A model generated the notes under the pieces. That model saw nothing but the letters and a program-made list of their open reading frames with translations. It ran no database searches and had not been told where the DNA came from. Position numbers and translations under genes: made by a program. From Capsicum annuum (taxonomy: Eukaryota > Streptophyta > Magnoliopsida > Solanales > Solanaceae), in NCBI RefSeq assembly GCF_002878395.1, contig NC_061115.1:91935576-91999575 (forward strand): a stretch of 64,000 nucleotides of DNA. Reading direction: 5' to 3'. Each line of letters opens with the position of its first letter. Within the stretch, counting starts at the first letter, position 1. Shown one piece after another: positions 1 to 9,547 of this stretch.

Positions 1-635
1 TGTTTCAAATAGAACTTAGTTTAAATGTAAATTTTATGTAATTATTTTTGGTATATGAACTTGTGAACATGTAGTTTATGTATGATTTTTGGTGATCATT
101 TGACTCTTAATTTGAATGGTTAATTGACTTGTGTCTCTCGTGACTTTCTCTTGGTCTGTTTGATTCTAACTTAGTAACTCGTCTAGTCATCTCGACTTAC
201 TTCCAAAAGACTAAAAGGTATGTTTCATATCTCTCTTAATCTTAGATTTGTTTTAGTTTTTTATTTGGTATATTTCAATAGTTATACTATCTTATTTTAA
301 TACTTTGATGTGTGAGTTGTAGGAAAAGGAATGAATCATGCCCTTTTAAAGAGGTGTATTTGCTTGCGGCCTCGTTCCTTCATGATCTAACTCTACAAGG
401 CACAAGTTACATGTAAGTTTTTCACAATATCTCTCATATATATAATTATGCATATTTGATATTTTTGTAACTATATGTATAAACTTTTAAATTTTTTTTT
501 GCCGAGTCCCCGCACCCATATCCGTATCCAGATCCATATCCCCGAATCTTAAAAATTCAATCATGAAGGATCCGACACTCAGATCCGCACCCGTGTCCGA
601 CACCCGCACCCGAGTCCGAGCAACTTAGGTTGTGC
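1..635. other. AT-rich stretch without a recognisable gene
   Basis: No open frame of useful length and no known protein motif was seen. Positions about 504-630 hold an irregular C-rich stretch made of short variants of CCGCACCC and CCGTATCC, unlike the AT-rich DNA on either side. It looks like a simple repeat or the edge of an unidentified element. Confidence 0.4.
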
Positions 636-1285
636 TTATAGCTGGTTGAATCAAACTTCCCAGTGTGTAAGGAACTGGCCACGGAAAAACATTTGGAAAA
701 ATAAAATCCCACTCAAAGTAGCATGTTTTGTCTGGTTGCTAGCCAAGGAAGCAGTTTCCACTCCAGATAATTTGATGAAGCGAGAGATAACACTATCCAA
801 GATGGCTTTTTTGTGGGGAAAATGGAGAGAGTTAATCATCTTTTTCTTCATCGCAAAATCACTGGACAACTATGGAGGAGGTTCTTAAATCTTAAGAGGT
901 CTATCATGGACTATGCCTGGAAAGATTACAAAAACAATACAAAGCTGGGAAGAAGCTGCCGAGCAGGCAAAGAACAGAGAGAGAAGGAGAATTGTCCCGG
1001 CATGTATCTGGTGGACAATTTGGAAGGAGAGGAATGCTAGGTGTTTTGAGAGCATAGAGAGTAGTATGCAAAAGATTAAGCTTAACTGCCTTTTGTTACT
1101 ATGTTTTTGGTGTAATCAAGCACACTCAAATGATGCTATCTCTATAATTAATGTTCTAGATTCAATTTAGGAGAAGATAGTAGGATATTGAAGTAAATGA
1201 TGTAAATATGGTTTTCCAGTACAACGCATGTACAGTCATGTACAGTCTTCTGAGAAATATACAAAGTACTAGTTTAAAAAAAAAG
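636..1285 (+). mobile_element. L1-type LINE, 3' end of ORF2 (copy A)
   Basis: The frames encode the C-terminal zinc-binding region that follows the reverse transcriptase in plant L1 LINEs. Visible motifs are WKNKIPLKVACFVWLLAKEA at about 690-755, NHLFLHRKITGQLWRRF in another frame at about 829-880, and WWTIWKERNARCFES at about 1010-1055. Two frameshifts separate these blocks and the reverse transcriptase itself is absent, so this is a 5'-truncated dead copy. It ends in a short A run at 1276-1284. A convincing target duplication was not found. The same protein block recurs at 1417-2560 (minus) and 3231-3918 (plus). The family assignment rests on motif recognition. Confidence 0.85.
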
Positions 1286-2206
1286 GAAAAGAAAAAGCTG
1301 ATAAGTTGAGAGTTTATCATATTTGATAGTGCGGAAAATAGGTAGAAAAAGAAACGAAGAAGAAAGAGATCAGAAAAGACTTTGGAAGGTCACCAGGACT
1401 TAGAATGATCATAACATTTTTTTTTTTTGAAACTGCTAACTTTGTTATATATATCTTTAAACAAGTCAGTACAAAGGTTGTACTACAACCATATCTATAT
1501 GAAACCTTCCAAAAAAGAAACTATGATCCTATATCTATAATGAATCTAAAACATCCATAATAGAAACAAGATCATTAATGAGGATCTGATTACACCAAAA
1601 ACACAGAATCAGAATGCAGTTTAACTTAAATCTGTTGCATACTATTTTCTATAATCTCAAAACACCTAGAGTTTCTTTCCTTCCAAATAGTCCACCAGAT
1701 GCCTGCAGGAACAATACTCCATATGCTTCTGCACTTTGCCTGTAATCCAGCCTGTTCCCAGCTAAGAAGTGCCTCTGCCTCTGAAATTCTTCAAGGCATG
1801 CACCATAATGTTCCTCTTAAATTTAAAAATAATCTCCAAAGTTGTCCGGTTATTTTGCAAAATGTAAAATAGATGGCTCACTGTCTCTGCTGACCTCCAC
1901 ACAAGTAACATCTGGGACACAAAACTATCCCCCTCTTCATGAGATTCTCCTGAGTAACCACTGCTTATTTAGCCAATAGCCATACAAAACATGCTACTTT
2001 GTAAGGGATTTTTGTTTTCCAAATGTTTTTCTAAGGCCATCTGCTACGCTGCTGAATGGGATTGTTCATTCTCATGTATGCCTTCTGCACTTTGAAAGCA
2101 CCCTTCTCACATCCTTGCCACCATAGTTCTGATCATTCCCTTCTCTTAGTCCACTGAACTGCTCAACTCTGCTAATAAACTCTGCCACTCTAGGAATTTC
2201 CCAATC

Positions 2207-2222
2207 ATTAAATTGCCTTCTG
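2207..2222. repeat. Target-site duplication, left copy (ATTAAATTGCCTTCTG)
   Basis: This 16-bp sequence is repeated exactly at 2337-2352, on the other side of the 114-bp tail insertion. Joining the two sides restores the L1 reading of the host element, which confirms the insertion boundaries. Confidence 0.92.
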
Positions 2223-2336
2223 GTCTATCGGAAACAGCCTTTCTACTTCTCCGGAGGTAGTGGTATGGACTGCGTACATCTTACCCTCCCCAAACCCCAC
2301 TGTGTGGGAATACACTGGGTTTGTTGTTGTTGTTGT
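2223..2336 (+). mobile_element. Short RTE/TS-SINE-type 3' tail insertion
   Basis: This 114-bp block begins GTCTATCGGAAACAGCC and ends in TTGTTGTTGTTGT. It is nearly the same as the last part of the RTE LINEs elsewhere in this window, for example 19530-19636. It is flanked by the perfect 16-bp direct repeat ATTAAATTGCCTTCTG, so it is a genuine target-primed insertion into L1 copy B. It is either an RTE LINE truncated to its 3' tail or a truncated TS-type SINE, which shares that tail. No tRNA-like A or B box lies inside it, which favours tail-only truncation. Confidence 0.85.
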
Positions 2337-2352
2337 ATTAAATTGCCTTCTG
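2337..2352. repeat. Target-site duplication, right copy
   Basis: Exact second copy of the 16-bp repeat at 2207-2222, directly after the TTG-repeat tail of the insertion. Confidence 0.92.
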
Positions 2353-2616
2353 AAATTAAATCTCCACCCATCAGGCATCCACAGTTCTGCAATATACCTT
2401 TGATGGTGATGCATTAAGTTGTAAACATCTGGGTATAGACTTTCTTCACTTTGTCTATTTCCATTTGCAATATACATTTGAATGATTTTAACATATTTCT
2501 TCACTTGCAATTTGGAAAAGCTACCACATTTTTTAGGAGTCAAAACATAAAAAAATACATCATAACTCAAATGACTTTGCTGGTAAAACCGGAAAAAAGT
2601 TACGATTTTTTTATAA

Positions 2617-2798
2617 CTGTGGTGTCCAGGCTAGCCTGTGCGCACCTTGACTAATTCCATGAATTACCTACCACCTAGCTATATTGTCCACCAAGGCTAG
2701 AACTAATGGGAATAAATCACCTAGTGTTTTGTCCTGGGATTTGAACCTATTATGCTCAAACCCACTTATCTGACCATTAGGTCACACCCTTGGATGCG
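2617..2798 (-). mobile_element. tRNA-derived SINE
   Basis: On the minus strand the unit starts near 2798 with an A-box-like stretch (TGTGACCTAATGGTCAG, complement of about 2771-2788). A B-box-like GGTTCAAATCC follows (complement of 2738-2748), then an unrelated body ending ACACCACAG followed by A-rich DNA. The two boxes at this spacing mark an RNA polymerase III promoter of a tRNA-derived SINE. It differs from the Au-type SINE at 14424. I recognise it as a common Solanaceae repeat but cannot name the family. Target duplications are not clear. Confidence 0.7.
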
Positions 2799-2954
2799 CA
2801 AAAATAACTATTATAACAACCACTAGAAAATACCATCTGCAAATTCAACAGTGCCAAGTACCCTTAGTTTCTGAAGTCAAACAGTGAAGTAGAAACAACG
2901 CGGCAACGCGGCAGCTTGATGTAACAAAGTCGACCAATTCATAATCAGCTTGAA
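2798..2954. other. Short spacer between SINE and RTE LINE
   Basis: No motif or frame was recognised. Its right end may be decayed sequence of the following RTE LINE, whose alignable coding similarity begins near 2962. Confidence 0.3.
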
Positions 2955-2961
2955 GTAGAAC

Positions 2962-3230
2962 CAAGTCAGTCATACTTCCATAAACTCTTGAACGAAGAGG
3001 GGGACAAAAGCATTGCATTGAGGGATTTGGAGCACTCAGAAAGGTGTCGCAACCATGGTTAATGTAGGCGTACTAAGGTTGAAAAGGTTAAGGGTGCTAT
3101 CCATAGGATGCATAGAGGTACAGCGACTAGGCCAAACGACATTCCAGTCAATTTCTGGAAGTGCACAGACAGAGCGGTTATGGAGTGGCTCACTAAGTTG
3201 TTTATGTCATTTCCAGGACGGTGAAGATGC
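2962..3230 (+). pseudogene. RTE reverse transcriptase remnant, first piece
   Basis: Encodes the region just before the RT palm: SYFHKLLNEEGDK, LEHSERCR, then an in-frame TAA, then KVEKVKGAIHRMHRG and DIPVNFWK. It corresponds to the block before the core RT motifs of the RTE ORF at 11236-13386. It stops at the L1 insertion, whose target duplication AAGATGC begins at 3224. Confidence 0.85.
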
Positions 3231-3918
3231 AGGAAGGAGAAGATACCCTAACATGGAAATGCCACAGCAAGGGCATTTTTGCTGTAAGTTCTGCCTATAA
3301 AGACATGAATCACATGGGATCTCAGATTAGTTTTTTGCCTTGGAAGCTTATCTGGAAAGTAAAAATTCCATATAAAGTAGCCATTTTCACTTGGTTGGTC
3401 GTGAAGGAAGCTATTTTAACGAACCTACTCAAGATGCTTTTTTTGTGAACATAATGCCGAGACAATTAATCATTTGTTTCTTCACTGTAAGTGGTCAGCC
3501 AGCTTTGTAATCTTTTTACCAACTTCAGAGGCATAAGATGGACCATGCCGGGAAGAACAGGGGAGGCGCTAACTAGCTGGAATTCTGAGGGTAGTGGTAG
3601 CACTAACAAAGGCAAATGGAGATTTGTCCCGGCAGTAATATGGTGGACCATTTGGAAAGAGAGAAACTCTAGGTGTTTTGAAGGCACCAGCAACTCTCTT
3701 CAAAAGTTAAAGATGAGCTGCATTATTAGTTTTTGTTATTGGTGTAGCTCGGAGTATATAGATGACCCAGTTTCTATAGTAGACATCCTAGGATCCTTGT
3801 AAGATGAGATAGGATTTAGTGTTAGTCTATTGTTTTTACTCTTTTGGATGTAGATGCAATGACATAATTTTGGCTTCAAGCTTTTTTGATGACTTTTACC
3901 ATTGTCAAAAAAAAAAAA
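3231..3918 (+). mobile_element. L1-type LINE 3' end (copy C), nested in RTE copy 1
   Basis: Frames encode the L1 ORF2 tail: LTWKCHSKGIFAVSSAYK, IWKVKIPYKVAIFTWLVVKE, a frameshifted NHLFLHCKW-like block, and WWTIWKERNSRCFEG. It ends in 14 A at 3907-3920. The sequence AAGATGC occurs at 3224-3230 and again at 3919-3925, giving a 7-bp target duplication shared with the A tail. The RTE frame stops at the first copy and resumes at the second. The copy is 5'-truncated, has no RT and cannot move by itself. Confidence 0.87.
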
Positions 3919-3920
3919 AA

Positions 3921-4110
3921 GATGCTCGAAGCTTGGAGATGGAGTACGATGATTCTGTCGTACAAGAACAGGAGTGACAACCAGAATTGCAATAATTATA
4001 CAGGTATAAAGTTGTTGAGCCACACTATGAAGGTTTGGGAGAGGTGGTGAAGCTGAGGTTGCGGGGGATCGTGATTATTTTTGAGAATCTGTTCGGATTC
4101 ATGTCAGGAC
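3921..4110 (+). pseudogene. RTE reverse transcriptase remnant, second piece
   Basis: Carries the RT finger/palm segment with [26 protein letters not shown] and FGFMSG. It contains frame disruptions (for example a TGA after WERVV). It ends exactly at the copia target site AGGAC (4106-4110) and resumes in the same frame at 8108. Confidence 0.85.
4106..4110. repeat. Copia target-site duplication, left (AGGAC)
   Basis: These five bases recur at 8103-8107 on the other side of the element. The RTE reading frame continues across when one copy is kept. Confidence 0.9.
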
Positions 4111-4282
4111 TGAAAGGTCTGGGAAGCAGAGGCAAATAATGATCATATATTGATGATGTTGGGGGTATGTTTATCTCCTATAAATACACACAGATACAGA
4201 GACGTATGCTACACTCGGAATAGTTCAAAGAGAGTTAGTCGATCTAGGAGTCTTATTGCCTAGGAAACATTTATCTCTAACA
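4111..4282 (-). repeat. Copia 3' LTR (172 bp)
   Basis: It matches the right LTR through shared blocks such as AGAGGCAAATAATG, ATCTCCTATAAATACACA-like and CATTTATCTCTAACA. It lacks about 27 bp present near the left part of the minus-strand LTR start in the right copy. A TATA-like CTATAAATA occurs in both. The LTRs are visibly diverged, so the insertion is not recent. Confidence 0.88.
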
Positions 4283-4363
4283 GTCCTCCACAAGCACAGC
4301 TGTGGTGTAGTGACATCAAGCATGACTCGAAGATGAAACAGGCTTCGCATCATCCATGGAAAT

Positions 4364-4484
4364 TGTTGGGAGTCCCACATCGGTGGGTTAAAGGGTCCTT
4401 GGTCTACTTATATGGTCTTGGGCAATCCTCCCCTCATGAGCTAGCTTTTGAGGTTGAGTTAGGCCCAAGGTCCATTTCTTTATC
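4364..4484. repeat. CCCACATCGG-type repeat block inside the copia element
   Basis: The segment starting TGTTGGGAGTCCCACATCGG and running to GGCCCAAGGTCCA does not fit copia coding sequence. It resembles a short motif I associate with LTR ends or MITEs in many plant genomes. It sits where RT and RNase H should be, so it may mark an insertion that accompanied the loss of that region. The origin is inferred. Confidence 0.4.
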
Positions 4485-4557
4485 AGCAACTCTAGTCAGT
4501 AAGTCCCGAATGTACTTGATTTGGCAAAGAACCAGCCCTTTAGAGGTGTAGGAAGCT

Positions 4558-5409
4558 TCAATTCCTAAGAGACCCCAAGTCTAAGAGCAAACACGGATGA
4601 TAGATTGCAGAGAAGCTGTGAAACAATTGCCTTAACTTCCAGTACACTAACACAATGGTGATGTGAGAAGCCTGGTTCCTTATGAAAAAGGACAAGTCTA
4701 ACCAGCAAGAGGAAAAACCAAGTGCATATAAAGATGAGCTACGATGATCGAACCTAGCTTGAGGAGCCTGTTTGAGTCCATATAGAGCTTTTGTGAATCT
4801 TGCAAACATAATTAGGGAACTTGGGATTCACAAAGTCGGATGGTTGTGTCATGTACACCTCCTCACATAATTCACCACAGAGAAATGCATCTTTAACATC
4901 AAGTTGTCTAACTGACCAGCCCCATGATAAAGCCAACTTAACACAACACGAACAGTAGTGCGTTTAACCACTGGTCTAAAGGTTTCATGATAATCCACCC
5001 CGGTTTCTTGATTGAAACCCTTAGCCGCGAGTCTTGCTTTGTGGCGATCAATAGAGCCATTCGGATTAAGTTTCAACTTGAACACCCACTTATATCCCAC
5101 AAGATTCTTGGCAGACGTGGAAAGTACTAAGGACCATGTACCATTTTGAATGAGAACATTGTACTCATCAAGCATAGCTTGTCTCCAATTTGAATCTTTG
5201 TTTGCTTGAGTAAAACAGGTAGGTTCAAGAGGGAGATTTGAAGGTGGTAGAGGGTATTTAGTGGTGGTATTGGCTTGCAAGGTGGACGACTTGGCCTTTA
5301 GGCGAGTTACCATATGGTGAGAGGGCGGAGTAGCTGTATATTTAGACTGAGGGAGCTGGAGCAGTAGAAGACGGAGCAGCAGGGACATTCTCAAATGGCA
5401 AGTCAACAA
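4558..5409 (-). pseudogene. Copia reverse transcriptase remnant
   Basis: Minus-strand frames encode the N-terminal half of copia RT: NWRQAMLDEYNVLIQNGTW, VGYKWVFKLKLNPNGSIDR, KARLAAKGFNQETGVDY, then frameshifted RQLDVKDAFLCGEL and YGLKQAPQARF. The first catalytic aspartate (DVKDAF) is present. After FIRNQASHITIVLVY, where YVDD would follow, the sequence jumps to a later region, so the second catalytic pair is deleted. At least two frameshifts are needed to read this. It cannot encode an active enzyme. Confidence 0.87.
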
Positions 5410-5684
5410 TCAAATCAATTGCCAGTAAAGTATTGGTATCTACTAGGAGAGGAATTGGGCCATTAGGTTGTGTGCTAGGAGATGGTGACATATTAGAAGA
5501 ACTGTGAGGTACGGACTAAAGGCTACTGCATGGTGCCACAACTGGTAGAGGATGCAAGGGAGGAGGAAGAGTTTGCGCATGAACAGGCAGACAAACCTTA
5601 GAGAAAGGGAATAAAGACTCATCAAACACTACATGTCGAGATATGTATATCCGGCTACTAGGAACATGATAACATTTGTATCCC

Positions 5685-6442
5685 TTATGGTGGAGCTATA
5701 CCCATGAAAACACATTGTTTAGATCTAAAGGCAAGCTTATGAGAATTGTATGCCCTAAGATAAGGATAACAAGCACATCCGAGAACTTGCAAAAAGTGAT
5801 AATCTGGTGATTTACCAAATAGTGTTTCAAAGGGAGAAATATTGCGAAGAAGAAGCGTAAGCATTCTATTTATCAGAAACAGCAGCAGAAAGGGCTTCAT
5901 CCCAAAAGTGAAGAGGAATTGAGGCATGAGCAAGTAACGTGCGGCCTTGTCTCAATGACATGTCTATGTTTACGCTCGGTGAAACCATTTTGTTCATGAG
6001 TATAAGGGCAAGATACACGATGTATAATGCCGGTTTTGGCAAAGAACTTGGAACATTTTTGGTATTCACCGCCCCAACCAGATCGTACAACATTTATCTT
6101 ACGTTCAAATAAGTTTTCAATTTGAGACTTAAAACGTAAGAAAATGTCGAACACTTCATGTTTAGCCTTCATTGGTAAAATCCCAAAATATTTGCTAAAA
6201 TCATCAAGAAATAAAACATAATAGAGAAATTTATTATTAGCAAGATACGGAGATGGTCCCCATACATCAGAATATATTAAATCTAAAGGATAACAGGAAC
6301 TAGAAAAGGAAAGACGATGACTCTTTCCGTATTGGCATGAACCACAAACATGAAACAAAGAGTGATTCAAGACTGGAACTTGAAGTGTCCGAATAACTTT
6401 ATTAATTGCTTTTATTGGTGCAAAGCCTAAGTGTTGTGCCAC
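5685..6442 (-). pseudogene. Copia integrase remnant
   Basis: The catalytic core is readable: YSDVWGPSP carries the first acidic residue, VRSGWGGEY lies where the family has SDWGGE, and NGFTERKHRHVIET supplies the glutamate. The second aspartate is therefore glycine here, which should abolish strand transfer. A later frame reads ISPFETLFGKSPDYHFLQVLGCACYPYLRAYN-type sequence (shown only in outline), typical of the copia integrase C-terminus. Frameshifts occur near 5900-6000. Confidence 0.87.
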
Positions 6443-6825
6443 AGTTCGAAGGAGGAAGTGGTTGTAAGCAAAGCTTGAGGTTGAATCGGTGACTTGGAGA
6501 AAGCATTTGGTAGAATCTTGTAAAAGTCCTGCTCAAGAGTCCCGTCCAGTAGTACTTTCCGTGTTGCCCGATCCTTCACAAGACAAGAACCAGGGTGAAA
6601 TTCAAAAACCACATCATTGTCAGAGGTAAATTGTACCACACTTGACAAATTTTTAGTGATCTCTGGCACATGAAGAATATCCCTCAAAAATAAAGCATGA
6701 GAAGCTGTAGATATTTTTGAATCACCAACATAAGAAATTTTCGAACTTGTACCATTCCCAACATGAAGTTGTTCATTGCCAATGTATTCGTCACGCACAT
6801 TCAAATTGCTCAATTCATTGGTCAA
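6427..6825 (-). pseudogene. Copia protease/pre-integrase remnant
   Basis: A 132-codon frame encodes LHVGNGTSSKISYVGDSKI, LRDILHVPEITKNLSSV and DRATRKVLLDG, the stretch between the copia protease and the GAG-pre-integrase domain. The protease active-site DSGA is not in this frame. The upstream boundary near 6850 shows a frame break. It overlaps the integrase frame start. Confidence 0.8.
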
Positions 6826-6896
6826 GTGATTTATTGCTCCAAAATCCGGGTATCAGGAAGGATCCATGACACTCGATAGATGCACCACCATAGCAG

Positions 6897-7660
6897 CTAA
6901 TCATACCTATGGTAACAATTGAGGGCAGTGTCCAAATTTAGAGCAAATGTGGCATTGAGCCGTATTTGAGTTTGAAAATTTTGAGGTGGATTGACGTGTA
7001 TTTGTATTCCTGCCATGACCCCTGCCTCCTTTTCCACCATTATAACCACCAGAATTTTGATTCTTCCTAAAGCCTGCATTATTGTCCCCTTTTTGAGAAT
7101 AGGAGTTCCTTACCATGAGATTTGATTGCCCAATGCTATCAACATCAAGTGTTCGCTCCAACCTGTATTCATGACTAAGCAACAAGTCATAGAGATCCAC
7201 CAAGGTGATCTGCTCGGACCCAGATGTGGCAGACACAACAAGTGCATCGTAATAAGGTCCTAGACCACCTAAAATATACAAAATCAGATTGTCATCAGTA
7301 ACTGGTTGAGCTGTTGCCTCAAGGTTATCTGTAAATGTTTTCATCTTTTGCATATAGTCGATCATGGACAAAATACCCTTTTCATCTTTCGCATATAATC
7401 GACATTGGACATAGTACCCTCTTCGTGGTCTGTAACTGCAGACGCAGTTGCATAATCCTAGCCCTAGATTGAGACGCAAACATGTTTTCCCCTGTTTGCC
7501 AAACTTCTTTTGAAGTCGAACAACCAACAACTTGACCGAAAACACCCTCAATTAGAGAAGAAAGTAACCAACCAAATAGTAATTGATCTTGTTTCTTCCA
7601 AGACAAAAAAGAGGGATTGATGGATGATTCAGCGGTAGTTCCTTCCTTTGGACTACTCAC
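6897..7660 (-). pseudogene. Copia gag remnant with internal duplication
   Basis: Frames encode copia gag: SFLSWKKQDQLLFGWLLSSL, KEVWQT, then a duplicated stretch, then TFTDNLEATAQPVTDDN and LLSHEYRLE. The C-terminal Gly-rich segment leads into a zinc knuckle, CHICSKFGH, after which the frame shifts (ALNCYHRYD lies in another frame). Positions 7341-7381 and 7382-7424 are near-identical tandem copies that duplicate about 14 codons. Gag would form the particle; this copy is broken. Confidence 0.83.
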
Positions 7661-7888
7661 AACGACCTTCTGCGAACACTAGAGAGAACCATCAACATAA
7701 CCTTCTAGGTCGTGGCCTCTTAATATTGGTAGAACCATCTACCTGTAAATCACAGGATATAATTATTCCCATCAAGTTTAATAACTTGTGAATGGGACAT
7801 ATTTGGAGCGGAGAAACTATTATTTTGGGTTAGGGATGAAGTAGTGAAACTTGTGAGCGATGGTGAAGCCATGAGACATGAGTTTTAG

Positions 7889-7904
7889 CTATTCTCTGAT
7901 ACCA
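7889..7904 (-). other. Copia primer-binding site (initiator Met tRNA type)
   Basis: Immediately after the 5' LTR on the minus strand comes TGGTATCAGAGAATAGC. Its TGGTATCAGAG core is the usual complement of the plant initiator-methionine tRNA 3' end. This fixes the LTR end at 7905 and the element's orientation. Confidence 0.88.
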
Positions 7905-8102
7905 TGAAAGGTTTGGAAAGTAGAGGCAAATAATGTTCTTATATTTGATGATATTGGAAGTATGTTTAACTCCTATAAATACACAAAGATTCAGAGAGAC
8001 GTACGCTGCACTAGGATTAGATCAAAGAGAGTTAGTTGACCCGGGAGTTCTATTGCCTATCCACTATTGGATATGTTACAGGGATAACATTTATCTCTAA
8101 CA
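7905..8102 (-). repeat. Copia 5' LTR (198 bp)
   Basis: Pairs with 4111-4282. It begins TGTTAGAGATAAATG and ends CTTTCA on the minus strand. It contains an extra block (about 8060-8086) not found in the other LTR. Confidence 0.88.
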
Positions 8103-8107
8103 AGGAC
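8103..8107. repeat. Copia target-site duplication, right (AGGAC)
   Basis: Matches 4106-4110 exactly and directly follows the terminal CA of the right LTR. Confidence 0.9.
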
Positions 8108-9235
8108 ACTCGAATACAGAAGCCATTCACCTTGTGAGGAGACTGGTGGAGCATTATAGGAGAGGAAGGACTAGAATATAGTGTTCATTGACCTAGAAAG
8201 ACTTTCGACAAAGTCCACAAGGAGGTTCTATAGAGGTGCTGGGAGGAAAAAACACACCTATGATGTACACTAAGCTGATTGAGGACATGTACGATGGAGC
8301 CAAGATCCGAGTTAGAAATATGGAAAGAGACTTTTGGAGAACTTTCCCGTGTTGATGGAATGGGGTTACACCAGGGATCGTCCCTTAATCCATTTTTATT
8401 TGCCTTAGTGATGGATGTATTGACACAGCAAATTCAGAGTGAGGTGTCATGGTGTATGTTATTTGCTGATGACGTAGTTTTGATTGATAAGACTCGCAAA
8501 AGAGTTAATACTAAGTTGGAAGTTTGAGACTGACCATGAAGTCTAAAGGGTAGGACCAAAACTGAATATTTTGGAGTGCAAGTTCAATGAGGTGATGCAT
8601 GAGACTAATGTGGATGTGAGGCTTGGTACACAGACCATCCAAAAGGGAGGTAGTTTCAAGTATCTTGAGTCTATTATACAGGAAAATGATGAGATTGATG
8701 AGGATGTTACACCCCATATTTCTGCAGAGTGGATGAAACGGAGGCTCGCATCTGGAGTCTTGTGTGATAGGACGATGCCTCCTAAACTTAAAAGGCAAGT
8801 TCTATAAAGTCGCAGTTAGACCAGTTATGTTGTATGGAGCATGTTGGCCAGTCAAGAACTCTCACGTACAAAATATGAAGGCGATAGAAATGAGGATGCT
8901 ACCATGGATGTATCAATTTACGAAGAGATATTGGATTAGGAATGAAGTTATTCGAGATAAGGTGGGAGTTACTTCGTGGAAGACAAGATGCGGAAAGTAA
9001 TGTTGAGATAATTCGGGTATGTGATGAGAAGATATGTGGATGGCCAGTGTAAAGATATGAGGTTGGCTATGAACGGATTCAGGAGGTAGAGGTAGACCGA
9101 AGAAATATTAGAGAGAGGTGATTAGACAGGATATGGCACAGTTACAACTTATCGAGAAAATGGTCTTAGATAGAAAGGTGTGGAATGCGGATTAGGGCAG
9201 AAGACTAGTAGAAAGGAGTGAGTCCTTGCTAGTAG
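8108..9235 (+). pseudogene. RTE reverse transcriptase remnant, third piece
   Basis: Begins [17 protein letters not shown] in the frame left at 4110. Later come [29 protein letters not shown] (the catalytic FADD), [31 protein letters not shown] and [18 protein letters not shown]. All have close counterparts in the RTE ORF at 11236-13386. Multiple frameshifts and in-frame stops separate them. The non-coding tail with its TTG repeats follows to 9547. Confidence 0.87.
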
Positions 9236-9547
9236 GTAGGAATGTTGTGTCTTGTTGTCTATATTAGTGGTCGTAGTGCTGTGCTTGTAGTTTCTTGTTT
9301 TAGTTTGGTGATACTGGTTATGTCGAGTAGACTAAATATAGTATTATTCTGTAGTAGTCTTGTTTCTAATACTATTTGTTGTTTTGGTACTACCTATTGT
9401 TTCTTGTACTTTTATTACATCCTCTGCTACATTACTGTTATCTACTGAAAAAAGACTCTACCTCACCATTGAAGTAGAGGTACGGACTGTGTATTCTTAC
9501 CCTCCCAGACCTCACTTTGGAGGAGTACACAGGGTATGTTGTTGTTG

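Larger units (their letters stand above)
1417..2560 (-). mobile_element. L1-type LINE, 3' end of ORF2 (copy B), interrupted
   Basis: Read on the minus strand, this carries the same L1 ORF2 C-terminus as copy A, beginning further upstream. WMPDGWRFNFRRQFN lies just before the interruption at 2337-2352 and DWEIPRVAEFISRVEQF just after it; the zinc-binding block and a WTIWKERNSRCFE-like motif follow. The 3' end is a run of 12 T on the plus strand (1417-1428), the complement of the poly(A) tail. Stops and frameshifts make it non-functional. A 114-bp insertion (2223-2336) splits it cleanly with a 16-bp target duplication. Copies A and B lie tail to tail. Confidence 0.85.
4111..8102 (-). mobile_element. 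Ty1-copia LTR retrotransposon, degenerate
   Basis: The element is 3,992 bp, shorter than typical intact copia elements (nearer 5 kb). It has LTRs at 4111-4282 and 7905-8102, starting TGTTAGAG and ending CTTTCA on the minus strand, and a perfect 5-bp target duplication AGGAC at 4106-4110 and 8103-8107. A primer site resembling the end of initiator-methionine tRNA lies inside the right LTR. In minus-strand order it carries gag with a zinc knuckle, a pre-integrase region, integrase and part of reverse transcriptase. The RT segment around the expected YVDD box and all of RNase H are missing. Several frameshifts and stops are present. Confidence 0.93.
2955..9547 (+). mobile_element. RTE-type LINE copy 1, 5'-truncated and split by two insertions
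   Basis: Three plus-strand pieces (2962-3230, 3921-4110, 8103-9547) line up in order with the RT and 3' region of the better-preserved RTE at 10916-14383. Piece 1 reads SYFHKLLNEEGDKSI and GAIHRMHRGTATRPNDIP, with a stop between. Piece 2 reads EAWRWSTM and GIKLLSHTMKVWERVV. Piece 3 holds the catalytic [27 protein letters not shown] and the C-terminal wing. The 3' tail ends TTGTTGTTG near 9547. Many stops and frameshifts show it is old. An L1 sits at 3231-3918 and a copia element at 4111-8102. The RT frame resumes on both sides of each insert, so this LINE was there first. Confidence 0.88.
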
